Assembly: GCA_027294455.1 (NCBI GenBank)
Contig: JAPULZ010000083.1
Location: 1-52,957, forward strand
Direction of reading: 5' to 3'
Origin: Gemmatimonadota bacterium
GTDB taxonomy: Bacteria > Gemmatimonadota > Gemmatimonadetes > Gemmatimonadales > GWC2-71-9
DNA: 52,957 nt
The notes under the pieces are model-generated. The model had not been told where the DNA came from. It did no database searches and saw only the letters and a program-made list of their open reading frames with translations. Of the stretch, positions 1-7,986 are shown piece by piece. Position 1 is the stretch's first letter, and each line of letters starts with the position of its first letter. The position numbers and the translations under genes were made by a program.

Positions 1-2
1 CG

Positions 3-389
3 CTTTGGCCCGATGCGGAGCCCGGCGAGCACGCCGACGCGATTGCGCGGTACTTCGCAGGCACGCTTCGGGAGCCCATCATGGTCCTGTTTGCCGAGGA
101 TGGCCACGCGCGGCCAAAGGGGTTCGTGGAGCTGTCGCTGCGGGCATATGCGGAAGGCTGCAAAAGCGACAACGTGGCGTACGTGGAAGGCTGGTACGTG
201 GCGCCTGACGCGCGTGGCCGCGGCGTCGGCCGAGCATTGATCGAGGCGGCGGAGGACTGGGCACGGGGGCAGGGGTGCACGGAGCTAGCCTCGGATGCGC
301 AGTCGAAGAACGTGGTGAGTGCAGCTACCCACGAGGCTTTGGGATTCAGCGAAGTCGGGCAGATCCGGTGTTTCCGGAAAGTGTTGTGA
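3..389 (+). CDS. AAC(6')-like aminoglycoside 6'-N-acetyltransferase (GNAT), 5' partial
   Basis: The reading frame is open from the window edge, so the N-terminus is missing; the ATG at 81 is internal. The first visible residues, LWPDAEPGEHADAIARYF, and the later stretch VEGWYVAPDARGRGVGRALI match the layout of AAC(6')-I enzymes, which acetylate the 6'-amine of aminoglycosides with acetyl-CoA. The R-G-x-G-x-G/A acetyl-CoA loop is present (RGRGVGRA), followed by GCTELASDAQSKN and ALGFSEV, both characteristic of the subfamily. The stop is followed 11 bases later by an attC-like site, so this is probably a cassette gene. Chromosomal members of this family need not give clinical resistance; the substrate is unproven. 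Confidence 0.75.
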   Translation, partial: LWPDAEPGEHADAIARYFAGTLREPIMVLFAEDGHARPKGFVELSLRAYAEGCKSDNVAYVEGWYVAPDARGRGVGRALIEAAEDWARGQGCTELASDAQSKNVVSAATHEALGFSEVGQIRCFRKVL

Positions 390-400
390 CCGGAGCTGCT

Positions 401-544
401 GTCTGACAAGCTCATGCAGCTGGCGGCGCTCACGTTCTCAAAAGGAAAGTCATTGTATTGTGAAGCTGGTAATCCTTGTCACACGACCCCATCGATTGGG
501 CTGGCGAGCGGTCACGCCGCAGCTGATGGGCAATCCCGTTGGGC
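401..544 (+). repeat. attC-like site (144 bp)
   Basis: The R''-like heptamer GTCTGAC at 401-407 and the R' core GTTGGGC at 538-544 bound the site. The arm CTCATGCAGCTGGCGGCG (412-429) pairs with CGCCGCAGCTGATGGG (515-530) except for two unpaired G bases on the left arm, the asymmetry expected of extrahelical bases in attC. The middle (about 435-505) is not palindromic and could be a variable loop. It ends 16 bases before the next gene's start. Confidence 0.6.
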
Positions 545-560
545 GGAGGAGGATAGCTGC

Positions 561-941
561 ATGACGACACCCGTGGGCCTTGGCCAGCGGCTCGTACCGG
601 CCCTCCTTGTTCGCGACATGGGCGAAACACTGGCGTTCTATCAGAAGCTCGGTTTCCGGCTCACTGGATGCCATCCTGATCCAGCGGCGCCCAGCTGGGC
701 TGAGGTTAAGCGGGATTCCGTGGTGCTCCAGTTCCATACGGAGCCACCTTGCGGCACGCCGCCCACGCCAGTGTGCAGCGGTACCTTCTATATCTATCCG
801 GGCAGCGTCGATGCGCTAGCCGACGAGTTGCGCGGCAAGATCCCGTTTGCCTGGGGGCCCGAGGTGATGGACTATGGAATGCTCGAATTCGGAATCCAGG
901 ATCCCAATGGCTACTACCTTGCTTTTACCGAACCCAACTAA
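561..941 (+). CDS. VOC (glyoxalase/bleomycin-resistance fold) protein
   Basis: A 126-residue single-domain vicinal oxygen chelate protein. The N-terminus reads LVPALLVRDMGETLAFYQKLGFRLTG, the usual beta-alpha-beta start, and the C-terminus has FGIQDPNGYYLAFTEP, where the conserved D-P-x-G-x-x-L/A-F motif ends the fold. The start at 561 is chosen because GGAGGAGGA lies at 545-553; the frame is open upstream to 414 but that stretch is the attC-like site. The stop codon lies inside the R'' part of the next attC site, as is common in cassettes. Members bind or inactivate small molecules or act as metal-dependent lyases; no substrate can be assigned. Confidence 0.8.
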   Translation: MTTPVGLGQRLVPALLVRDMGETLAFYQKLGFRLTGCHPDPAAPSWAEVKRDSVVLQFHTEPPCGTPPTPVCSGTFYIYPGSVDALADELRGKIPFAWGPEVMDYGMLEFGIQDPNGYYLAFTEPN

Positions 942-998
942 CAAGCCGATGCAGCCGGACGCGGCTTCGCCGCGCCACTGATCGCCAAAGCGTTAGGT
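936..998 (+). repeat. attC site of the compact (59-base-element) type
   Basis: AACTAAC (936-942) and GTTAGGT (992-998) form the outer cores. Between them the arms pair through GATGCAG on the left and CTGATC on the right, leaving one extrahelical G, and through ACGCGGC/GCCGCG closed by a TTCG turn. The site overlaps the TAA stop of the VOC gene. This is the clearest attC in the window. Confidence 0.75.
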
Positions 999-1047
999 GG
1001 CGCCGTAAAGAAAAGGGGAGGGTATAACACCCAGAAAGGAACACTGC

Positions 1048-1338
1048 ATGCCAAAGTACGTAATTGAGCGAGAGATACCGGGCGCCGGTAGCATGACGCC
1101 CGAGGAGTTGACCAGCGTTGCCGACACGTCGCGCGAGGTGCTGCGGCAGCTTGGCACTCAGATCCAGTGGGTGCACAGCTATGTAACCGCCGACAAGATC
1201 TACTGTCTGTATATCGCGCCCAACGAAGAGCTGATTCGGGAGCATGCCCGGCTCGGCAAATTCCCCGCGAATCGCATCTCGGAAGTCACCTCGATCATCG
1301 ATCCGACGACGGCAGAGCGGCTGGTTGAGCGCAGGTGA
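1048..1338 (+). CDS. DUF4242 family small protein
   Basis: A 96-residue protein beginning MPKYVIEREIPGAG and containing VHSYVTADKIYCLYIAPNEE followed by HARLGKFPANRISEV. This is the usual pattern of DUF4242 proteins, small ferredoxin-like folds of which one (SCO4226) was described as nickel-binding. The ATG at 1048 is preceded by AAAGGA. It sits alone between two attC-like sites, so it would be a one-gene cassette. Function unknown. Confidence 0.75.
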   Translation: MPKYVIEREIPGAGSMTPEELTSVADTSREVLRQLGTQIQWVHSYVTADKIYCLYIAPNEELIREHARLGKFPANRISEVTSIIDPTTAERLVERR

Positions 1339-1388
1339 AGGCCGTTCCATTTCGTCGAGGAACACGCCATTCTGTGACATTTCGCCTG

Positions 1389-1432
1389 GCGGGCTGGTCA
1401 CGCCGAAGCCGATGGGCCAAGCCGCTAGGCAG
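1389..1432 (+). repeat. attC-like right half
   Basis: A stretch including TGGTCACGCC and GATGGGC and ending in GCTAGGC (1424-1430) resembles the right arms of the sites ending at 544 and 2119. The second base of the R' core is C instead of T. A matching left arm is not obvious between 1339 and 1389, so the site may be degenerate. Confidence 0.4.
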
Positions 1433-1453
1433 CTAGCCCGTGCCTGATGGGGG

Positions 1454-2005
1454 ATGATGTCGTCAGAAACCAGCGATTTGGTGGTGCGTTTGGCCACCGT
1501 GGAGGATGTTTCGCGGTTGGAGCAGCTTGTGGAGCTGTCGATCCGGCAACTTGCGGCAGGGTACTATGACGATCGCCAGATCGAGAGCTCCCTTCAGCAT
1601 CTGTACGGCGTGGACACACAGCTGGTGCGGGACGGGACGTATTACGTCGTCGAGTGTCAGCGCCAAGTTGTCGGTTGCGGGGGTTGGAGCCGTCGGCTCA
1701 CGCCGTTCGGTGGGGACAATGTCGGCGCGATTCGTGATGCGGGATTGCGCACGCCGGGCCAGGACCCTGCGGTCATCCGCGCCTTCTTCGTGCATCCCGA
1801 TTGGACGCGCCGGGGCCTGGGACGCAAGATTCTGGAGACTTGTGAGAAGGCCGCGCAACAGGCCGGCTATGACCGCTTTGAGCTCACGGCGACGCTCATG
1901 GGTCGGGCCCTCTACGCCGCGTGCGGATATCGTGAGATCCGACCGGTCGACATCACCTTGCGTGACGGTCAGGTCCTGCCGCATGTGTTGATGGAGAAGC
2001 CTTGA
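1454..2005 (+). CDS. GNAT family N-acetyltransferase
   Basis: A 183-residue GNAT protein. The N-terminal VVRLATVEDVSRLEQLVELS is the standard first strand and helix, and RAFFVHPDWTRRGLGRKIL holds the acetyl-CoA loop (R-R-G-L-G-R). The C-terminal part has ALYAACGYREI, the usual aromatic-C-G-Y-turn. Two adjacent ATGs (1454, 1457) are possible starts; GGGGGA just upstream is close to both. Substrate unknown. It is flanked by attC-like sites. Confidence 0.8.
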   Translation: MMSSETSDLVVRLATVEDVSRLEQLVELSIRQLAAGYYDDRQIESSLQHLYGVDTQLVRDGTYYVVECQRQVVGCGGWSRRLTPFGGDNVGAIRDAGLRTPGQDPAVIRAFFVHPDWTRRGLGRKILETCEKAAQQAGYDRFELTATLMGRALYAACGYREIRPVDITLRDGQVLPHVLMEKP

Positions 2006-2009
2006 GCGT

Positions 2010-2121
2010 TGCTAAATACAAGGGCCCCTGAGTCGTGAGACTGGCAAGGTCCGGCAACAGGTCGAAATCTAGGAGCTCGGAAGTGGTCACGCCTCTGCCG
2101 ATGGGCAGATCCGCTAGACAG
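2010..2121 (+). repeat. Degenerate attC-like site
   Basis: The right half has TGGTCACGCC, GATGGGC and GCTAGAC (2113-2119), similar to the sites ending at 544 and 1430. A left half with GGGCCCCTGAGTCGTGAG at about 2025 can partly pair with it. Only the repeat family resemblance is firm. The stretch from here to 2204 holds no convincing gene. Confidence 0.4.
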
Positions 2122-2204
2122 CAGCTCTTCTGGTGCGGGCGGGTATCGATGGCTGGCCAGCGGGGTACAAAAACCGGGCGAGACACATAGCAGGGGGTGT
2201 TAGG

Positions 2205-2837
2205 GTGCCCGCTCGTCTACAGACACTCGGAGAAGAAGTCGCGAATAGCGTCAGCCATGGGATTGGCTTTCTGGCGGTCCTGGCCGTGACGCCCTTTCTA
2301 GTGGTGGCTGCGATCCCCCACGGTGCCGGGAGTATTGTGGGCGTGAGCATCTTCGCGGCGACGATGGCCGCCCTGTACCTCGCCTCCACTCTCTACCACG
2401 CCTTGCCCAGCGCGCGAGCAAAGCGCGTGTTTCGGGTACTCGATCACGGGGCGATCTTCCTTCTCATCGCCGGTACCTACACGCCGTTCACCCTTGGGAT
2501 CCTGCGGGGTGGCTGGGGATGGGCGCTGTTCGGCGCCATATGGGGCTTGGCGTTGGCCGGCGTGATCTTCAAAACGGTTGTGGCGTTCCGGTACCCGATC
2601 ATTTCTACGGGGATCTACGTGGCGATGGGCTGGCTGATGCTGATCGCCGTTCAGCCGCTCTGGCAGCGGATGCCTCATCATGGTCTACTGTGGCTTCTGG
2701 CTGGGGGCCTCGCATATACGGGCGGGGTAGCATTCTACGCCGCGACGCGACTGAGATACGGTCATTTCGTTTGGCACCTGTGCGTTCTGGCCGGTACCAC
2801 TTGCCACTGCTTCGCTGTGATCTGGTACGCGGCGTGA
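2205..2837 (+). CDS. Hemolysin III / PAQR-type membrane protein
   Basis: A 210-residue integral membrane protein of the HlyIII (PAQR-like) family with about seven membrane segments. Diagnostic stretches are LGEEVANSVSHGIG near the N-terminus, LYHALPSAR, DHGAIFLLIAGTYTPF, and HFVWHLCVLAG followed by H-C near the end. The conserved His and Asp residues are the presumed zinc ligands. GTG at 2205 is chosen because translation from it begins with PARLQTLGEEVANS, the normal family start; an upstream GTG at 2133 in the same frame would add 24 unrelated residues. It is annotated as hemolysin by family name only and is probably not a toxin. Confidence 0.75.
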   Translation: MPARLQTLGEEVANSVSHGIGFLAVLAVTPFLVVAAIPHGAGSIVGVSIFAATMAALYLASTLYHALPSARAKRVFRVLDHGAIFLLIAGTYTPFTLGILRGGWGWALFGAIWGLALAGVIFKTVVAFRYPIISTGIYVAMGWLMLIAVQPLWQRMPHHGLLWLLAGGLAYTGGVAFYAATRLRYGHFVWHLCVLAGTTCHCFAVIWYAA

Positions 2838-2880
2838 CACGACCAGGCCGCAGGGCTAGACGGCGCGCGTTTTCAGAAGA

Positions 2881-3393
2881 ATGGCACCCTTGAATGTTGT
2901 GGAAACAGACCGATTGGTCCTTCGCCGACTCACGGTTGACGATGCCGAGTTCCTTCTCGAGTTGCTGAACGAACCCTCGTTCTTGCAGTACATCGGGGAC
3001 AGGGGCGTCAGGACCCTCGACGATGCCCGCGAATACGTTCTGGCAGGGCCGGTGGACAGCTACGAGCGGCACGGGTTCGGATTGTATCTGACTGCGCTGA
3101 AGGAACAGGGAGTGCCGATCGGCATTTGTGGGCTGTTGAAACGGGAGTCGTTGGAGGATGTCGATATCGGCTTCGCTTTTCTCCCGAAATACTGGTCGAG
3201 GGGATATGCTCTCGAATCGGCCTCGGCCGTGATGGACTACGGAAGAAACGCACTGGGACTGCGACGTATCGTGGCGGTGACGGCGCCGGACAACGACGCT
3301 TCGATCAGGGTGCTCGAAAAGTTGGGCATGCGATTCGAGAGGATGGTCAGGCTGGCCGATGACGGCCCCGAGAGCAAGTTGTTTGCGGCATGA
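2881..3393 (+). CDS. GNAT acetyltransferase, RimJ/RimL type
   Basis: A 170-residue protein starting with VETDRLVLRRLTVDDAEFLL, the signature of the RimJ/RimL-type acetyltransferases that modify N-terminal or other amines. The acetyl-CoA region reads IGFAFLPKYWSRGYALESA, and the C-terminus has NDASIRVLEKLGMRFE, both typical. It follows the hemolysin III-like gene after 43 bases that contain a GCTAGAC core-like heptamer (2855-2861). Substrate unknown. Confidence 0.8.
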   Translation: MAPLNVVETDRLVLRRLTVDDAEFLLELLNEPSFLQYIGDRGVRTLDDAREYVLAGPVDSYERHGFGLYLTALKEQGVPIGICGLLKRESLEDVDIGFAFLPKYWSRGYALESASAVMDYGRNALGLRRIVAVTAPDNDASIRVLEKLGMRFERMVRLADDGPESKLFAA

Positions 3394-3414
3394 GTTTGTA
3401 GAAAGAAACCGACG

Positions 3415-3897
3415 ATGCTTTGGTATTGGCTGTTCCTGATCGCCATCGTGCTGGTCGGCGCAGCACTCCACGCCGCTGGGCTCGCCCGGACCGACACGAA
3501 GCGCCATTGGGCCATGTGGGTCATCGTGGCTCTGGTGTTGCTGAACGCCGGGTGGATGGCCTTTGATGGAGCCAGAGCCTTGGTCGTCGGCGATTACGTC
3601 ACGCCGCAGAGCTCTGGCCGGCTTGGCCCTTGGTCGCAGCTCGTGCAGGCCGTGGGCATCGACCCGCGCTCCAACTTGATGAAGGCCGTGTTCGTTTTCT
3701 ATGGATCGGGTTTCCTGATTGTGCTGGGGGCGTTTCTGGTAAGGGTCTCCTGGTCCTGGCGGGCGATGATGATTGCGGCGGCGCTTGGCTTGTGGTATGT
3801 GCCGTTCGGAACCGCGATAAACGCTACAGTGATGGTCCTATTGTCGGCGGCGCCACTGGCGACTGGTCGACAGGCAGTTGATGGACAATCCCGTTAG
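3415..3897 (+). CDS. Small hypothetical membrane protein
   Basis: 160 residues with about four hydrophobic segments: near 4-22, 34-50, 95-113 and 118-143. No family recognised. Its last codons and TAG stop lie inside the attC-like site ending at 3899, suggesting the C-terminal tail (ATGRQAVDGQSR) is encoded by recombination-site sequence. It starts 21 bases after the preceding acetyltransferase, with no attC-like site between, so the two would share a cassette. Confidence 0.6.
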   Translation: MLWYWLFLIAIVLVGAALHAAGLARTDTKRHWAMWVIVALVLLNAGWMAFDGARALVVGDYVTPQSSGRLGPWSQLVQAVGIDPRSNLMKAVFVFYGSGFLIVLGAFLVRVSWSWRAMMIAAALGLWYVPFGTAINATVMVLLSAAPLATGRQAVDGQSR

Positions 3898-3901
3898 GCC
3901 G
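3876..3901 (+). repeat. attC-like right half overlapping two genes
   Basis: This stretch contains GATGGACAATCCCGTTAGGC and is close to the 3' end of the site ending at 544 (GATGGGCAATCCCGTTGGGC). The R' core GTTAGGC (3893-3899) fits the GTTRRRY consensus exactly. It overlaps the stop of the upstream membrane protein gene and the start codon of the downstream acetyltransferase gene. Confidence 0.5.
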
Positions 3902-4438
3902 CACGCGAGCCACGGCACGGCGGAGCCCGCGAAGCCCCATATTCGAGAGGCGACGGCCATGGACACCGACGCCATCGTGGCCATCTTGATCGCCTCCAAG
4001 GAAGGCTCCTTCCCCCATCTCATTGACGATCACGACCGCGACGTCCCGTTCTGGACGAACCGCTGGCGTCGGTACCTTTCGGAGGGGAGCCGCGCGCAGC
4101 AGTCGCGGGGTGATGGCTTTGCCTTCTTGGCGGAGAGTGACGGCCGTCCCGTAGGTTTTGCCGCCTATCATCACACCACGCGGCACGGCGCGGACGCAGA
4201 GCTTCAGGCCATTTACGTTCTCAGAGAGGCGCAAGGCCGTGGCTTGGGCACCGCCTTGTTGTGGGTCATCGGGGGCCGCCTGTACGCTGAAGGATCCCGC
4301 ACGATGTGCGTCGGTTATGATTCGCGAAGTCCATACAAGCGCTTCTACCTCAAGCACGGTGCCGTGGAGATCAACCGGCATTGGGCCAGATGGCAGGATC
4401 TAGGCATGTTTGCCCAAGTGAAAGCGGAGGAGCGATGA
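3881..4438 (+). CDS. GNAT family N-acetyltransferase
   Basis: About 185 residues. The GNAT core begins at HIREATAMDTDAIVAIL and the acetyl-CoA loop is REAQGRGLGTALL, followed by YKRFYLKHGAVE. The only usable starts before the core are ATG 3881 or TTG 3878, both inside the attC-like repeat, so the start codon would be donated by the preceding cassette's recombination site; ATG 3959 would cut into the first strand. The stop overlaps the next gene's start (ATGATG at 4435), suggesting coupled translation with the FG-GAP protein. Confidence 0.75.
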   Translation: MDNPVRPHASHGTAEPAKPHIREATAMDTDAIVAILIASKEGSFPHLIDDHDRDVPFWTNRWRRYLSEGSRAQQSRGDGFAFLAESDGRPVGFAAYHHTTRHGADAELQAIYVLREAQGRGLGTALLWVIGGRLYAEGSRTMCVGYDSRSPYKRFYLKHGAVEINRHWARWQDLGMFAQVKAEER

Positions 4439-5547
4439 TGTCCACCTGGAGGGTGCTCGGGATATTTGCACCACTCGCAGCCTACGGGGGGTGTTCGACC
4501 TCGGAGGGCGAACAGGCCGTCCAGATCTCCTTCGACCGGATCCAGGTCGAAGTGGGCGTTCGAACCACAGCGATCTTGACGTGGGACATGAACCGGGATG
4601 GCCGCCTCGACCTCGTGGTCTCTGGAGGAGGGAGGGTCGTTGTCTTGCACGGTCGTGGCGACGGGCACTTCGACGTCGCCTCATCGGTCGACGCCGGCGA
4701 TGATCCCGTCGACCTGGCGGCCGCCGATCTGGACGGGGACGGCCTCGCAGACCTCGCGGTCGCAAATCACGATACCGACTATGTGACCCTCTTGTTCGCG
4801 GTAGCCGGCGGAAGTTTCGAGCGTCGCAGCCACTCGCAGTTCGTCGTTGGCGTGTCCCCGCATCCCCATGCGGTGCGACTCCACGACATAGATGGCGACG
4901 GCCACGCCGATCTCCTCGTCGATGACCGAACGCCGCAATCGATCCGGGTGTTCGCCGGGGTGGGAGACGGCACATTCGCCAACGCAAGGTTGATCGGGGT
5001 CGGCGGAGACCCGTACCGCGGGATGACGCTCGCCCACCTCAACGAAGACGAGTTTCTGGATTTGGTGACGCCGAACCCCGATCACGTTTCAATCCTGTTC
5101 GGTGATGGGTCGGGTGATTTTATCCAGAGCACGACGCTGCGATCTGGCCTTGCTCCATTTTCGGTTGTCGCCGCGGACGTGAACGGAGACGGTATTGCCG
5201 ACCTGGCGGCCGGGTCGAGCGAAGGAGCGGGAACATTGGCCGTGTGGCACGGCCGCGGAGACGGCTCGTTTGGCACCGCCGGAGAGTACCAGATCGCCGC
5301 TGGCCCGACAAAGTCCACGGCCGCCGATCTGACCGGGGACGGCCTCGCCGAGGTCTTGGTGGCGAGCTACATGGGAAGCGAGGTAGCCATTCTGACCGGA
5401 GGAGAATCGCCGGTGCTGTACCGTCTCGAAGTCGAAGGCTATCCATATGGCTTCGCGACAGGTGATTTCGACGGTGACGGTCTGGTGGACTTCGCCATTG
5501 CAAACGATGGCGTGGATCAAGTTACGGTTTTCTTGTCGCGGAACTGA
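4435..5547 (+). CDS. FG-GAP/VCBS repeat protein, probably exported
   Basis: 370 residues. A hydrophobic N-terminus ends in AAYGGCS, a possible but imperfect lipobox. The rest is a beta-propeller made of FG-GAP/VCBS repeats with calcium-binding D-x-D-x-D-G cores: DMNRDGRLD, DLDGDGLAD, DIDGDGHAD, DVNGDGIAD, DLTGDGLAE and DFDGDGLVD, with a weaker copy at LNEDEFLD. That is about seven blades. GCGGAGGAGCG sits directly before the start at 4435, which overlaps the stop of the upstream acetyltransferase. Such proteins are usually surface or extracellular binding proteins; the partner is unknown. Confidence 0.8.
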   Translation: MMSTWRVLGIFAPLAAYGGCSTSEGEQAVQISFDRIQVEVGVRTTAILTWDMNRDGRLDLVVSGGGRVVVLHGRGDGHFDVASSVDAGDDPVDLAAADLDGDGLADLAVANHDTDYVTLLFAVAGGSFERRSHSQFVVGVSPHPHAVRLHDIDGDGHADLLVDDRTPQSIRVFAGVGDGTFANARLIGVGGDPYRGMTLAHLNEDEFLDLVTPNPDHVSILFGDGSGDFIQSTTLRSGLAPFSVVAADVNGDGIADLAAGSSEGAGTLAVWHGRGDGSFGTAGEYQIAAGPTKSTAADLTGDGLAEVLVASYMGSEVAILTGGESPVLYRLEVEGYPYGFATGDFDGDGLVDFAIANDGVDQVTVFLSRN

Positions 5548-5674
5548 CGGGTCGGGCGGCCTTCCTCGGTGACCCGCGGGCTCGCAAGGTTTCGGGCCCA
5601 GGGACTTGGCAACCCCGGCCTGGCAACGGGCCCGCCCGCGAGTACCTTATTTCGAGACCCCCCTGGCGGTGACC

Positions 5675-6793
5675 ATGGACGAAAAACGACCATCCGGGCC
5701 GAATTGGGCATCGGGCGTATTCCGGCGGTATTTCGGCGACTCCGAGCCGGAGGACGCCAGCCGCCGTACGCTCGAGATCCGGGACATGGTGCGTCACCAG
5801 AAGAAGAAACACCGTAAGGTGTTTTGGCGCAGCATCGGGGTCCTGACCGTGGCAGTGGCCGGGCTCGGCGCCACCCTCTTCGTCCAGGCAAAGCGCCTCG
5901 AGCAGCAGCGTGGGGTCGGGGCCGACCTGTTCTATGCGATGAAGGAGATGGAACTCGACGTGGGGCGGTTGCAGCTCGCGGCGCCGGAACGGCAGGAGTA
6001 CAGTGAGCGGCGAGAGAGGCTACGGGAGCAGTACGAGTCCTTGCTGGAGCGCCTGCACGTCTACGGGAAGGGCGTTCCGGAGGACGAGCAGATTATTCGG
6101 CGCACCCTCGGCCGTCTGGGCGAGGCCGAACTGCTCGTGCCCGAGACGTTCATCGCGGACGTGAAGCGGCATATCGAGCGATGGCGTCGCGACGACCGGC
6201 TTGAGAAGGCCATGCGCCTCGCCGCGGAAAACGGGTATTACCAGCGTATCGGACAGACCATGCTCGAGCACGGGGTACCATCCGAATTCTTTTTCCTGGC
6301 CGTGCAGGAAAGCGACCTCAAGACCGAGGCGGTCGGCCGCGCCACGCGCTTCGGGATCGCCAAGGGGATGTGGCAGTTCATGCCCGCCACCGCTCGGGGT
6401 TACGACCTCAAGATTGGGGCCCTCTCCGGCGTCCGCCGTGCCGATCCGTCGGACGACCGCCACGACTTCGAGAAATCCACCCGAGCCGCCGCGCGATTCC
6501 TCCACGATCTCTACCTCTCGGATGCGCAGGCCTCGGGCCTCCTGGCCATCGCGTCGTACAACTGGGGCGGGACGCGGGTGTTGCGGTTGGTCCGCTCGTT
6601 GCCCGAGTCCCCGGCGGAACGGAACTACTGGACGCTGCTGGAGCGATACGGAGACCAGATCCCGACAGAGACCAAGATCTACGTGCTGAACATCGTGGCG
6701 GCCGCGGCCATCGCGACCGATCCGCAGCTGTTCGGCTTCGACTTTCCACGACCCGGCCTCGAGAACGCCGTCGCGGTCGATGACGCAGAGTGA
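5675..6793 (+). CDS. Membrane-anchored lytic transglycosylase (SLT domain)
   Basis: 372 residues from ATG 5675; the frame is open upstream to 5606. A single membrane segment (VLTVAVAGLGATLFV) follows a basic cytoplasmic stretch and precedes a coiled-coil-like linker rich in E, R and L. The C-terminal half is an SLT domain: FLAVQESDLKTEAVG holds the catalytic glutamate, GMWQFMPATARGYDL is the G-x-M-Q-x-M/T-P-x-T-A motif, and LLAIASYNWGG is the A-Y-N-x-G motif. It cleaves the glycan strand of peptidoglycan in the periplasm. It overlaps the next gene by 14 bases. Confidence 0.85.
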   Translation: MDEKRPSGPNWASGVFRRYFGDSEPEDASRRTLEIRDMVRHQKKKHRKVFWRSIGVLTVAVAGLGATLFVQAKRLEQQRGVGADLFYAMKEMELDVGRLQLAAPERQEYSERRERLREQYESLLERLHVYGKGVPEDEQIIRRTLGRLGEAELLVPETFIADVKRHIERWRRDDRLEKAMRLAAENGYYQRIGQTMLEHGVPSEFFFLAVQESDLKTEAVGRATRFGIAKGMWQFMPATARGYDLKIGALSGVRRADPSDDRHDFEKSTRAAARFLHDLYLSDAQASGLLAIASYNWGGTRVLRLVRSLPESPAERNYWTLLERYGDQIPTETKIYVLNIVAAAAIATDPQLFGFDFPRPGLENAVAVDDAE

Positions 6794-7871
6794 CTTGGTA
6801 CTCCGTCGCCTTCTTCCACTCGTCTTCGTTGCCCTCGTCGGGTGCTCGTCAGCGGCAGGCGATCGCGCGGCCGAATTCGCGGATCTGCCGGCACTGCTCG
6901 ACAGTCTGATGACCGAGCACAGGGTGCCCGGGGTGAGCCTGGCCGTGTTCGACGACACGGGAGTGCTCTATCACCATGTCGCCGGCTTCAAGAGCCAGGA
7001 GTCCCAGGAACTCGTCGATGCAGAGACCGCATTCGAGGCCGCGTCGATCAGCAAGCCGGTGTTTGCGTATATCGTGTTGACCTTAGCTCGGGACGGCGTG
7101 CTCGACCTGGACGTTCCGTTTAGCGTACTCGGGATGGACCTGCCTTCGGTGTCGCACGACGCGCGGTGGGAAGCCCTCACCCCGAGGATGCTCTTGTCCC
7201 ACGTCGGCGGGCTCCCCAACTGGCGTGCCAGATTGAGCTTTGAGGCCGAGAGCTACGAGGAGCTCTTTTCTCCGGACGACACGCTCAAGTTCGTCAGCGA
7301 GCCCAACACGCAATACGGTTACTCGGGGGAAGGCTATGTCCTCTTACAACAGGTGGTCGAGCAATTGACCGGCAAGGGTTTGAAGATGTTGGCGAGAGAG
7401 ATGGTTTTCGATCCCCTCGAGATGGAGAGAAGCAGTTTCAGCTACGACGACCGCATCAAGATCAACACGCCCCGGGGACACGATAGGGACATGAATCCCG
7501 ACAAATGGGAGATCGCGCTTCCGCTGGCCAGTTCCACGCTGCACACGACGGCGTTGGATCTCGCCGCCTTTGGGATTCATCTGGCGTCCGGCATACGGCA
7601 AGGCGAGTACTACTCGGTAATGGCTGAGCCGGCTGTCACGGTAGGCACGGCCAGCAATGTCGAGAGAAGCTGGGGCCTGGGCCTGGGCATTATAACGGAT
7701 GAACTCGGCAGGTATGTGTATCACGGCGGAAACAACGTGATCTTCATTGCGGACTTCATCTACGGGATCGAGGAAAATCTGGGATACGCGCTACTGACGA
7801 ACTCGGCCAACGGCCGCGCCGTCGTGGAGGGCATGGAGCGGCGCATGTTTGGGAGAGATTTCCCACGGTAG
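6780..7871 (+). CDS. Serine hydrolase, class C beta-lactamase fold, lipoprotein
   Basis: 363 residues. The signal ends in VALVGCS, a good lipobox, so it is probably a lipoprotein. EAASISKPVFAY carries the S-x-x-K nucleophile, TQYGYSGEGY the Y-S-x motif, and YVYHGGNNVIF the H/K-x-G-like third motif (HGG). This fold covers beta-lactamases, D,D-peptidases and esterases; closeness to a lytic transglycosylase would suit cell-wall work, but that is inference. It overlaps the transglycosylase gene, so the two are probably an operon. Confidence 0.8.
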   Translation: MTQSDLVLRRLLPLVFVALVGCSSAAGDRAAEFADLPALLDSLMTEHRVPGVSLAVFDDTGVLYHHVAGFKSQESQELVDAETAFEAASISKPVFAYIVLTLARDGVLDLDVPFSVLGMDLPSVSHDARWEALTPRMLLSHVGGLPNWRARLSFEAESYEELFSPDDTLKFVSEPNTQYGYSGEGYVLLQQVVEQLTGKGLKMLAREMVFDPLEMERSSFSYDDRIKINTPRGHDRDMNPDKWEIALPLASSTLHTTALDLAAFGIHLASGIRQGEYYSVMAEPAVTVGTASNVERSWGLGLGIITDELGRYVYHGGNNVIFIADFIYGIEENLGYALLTNSANGRAVVEGMERRMFGRDFPR

Positions 7872-7986
7872 CGCATGAGAACCGTCGCAGCCGGCGCCGC
7901 GGTTTGCGACCTTTCGCGACAAGGCGAAGCGCTTGGTTGATGCTTGTTGCCAGGCTGAATCACGCCCGACCCACAGGAGTCCACGA

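Larger units (their letters stand above)
1..4440 (+). mobile_element. Putative integron gene-cassette array (3' part; integrase outside window)
   Basis: Eight small genes, all on the plus strand, are separated by sites with attC features: GTTRRRY-like R' cores at 538-544, 992-998 and 3893-3899, and variant GCTAGRC cores at 1424-1430, 2113-2119 and 2855-2861. Two sites fold as imperfect palindromes with extrahelical bases, as attC sites do. The contents (acetyltransferases including an AAC(6') relative, a VOC protein, a small membrane protein) are typical cassette cargo. No intI or attI is visible, so the array would start upstream of the window, or it is an integrase-less cluster. The right boundary near 4440 is a guess, based on the last gene overlapping a non-cassette-like lipoprotein gene. 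Confidence 0.6.
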
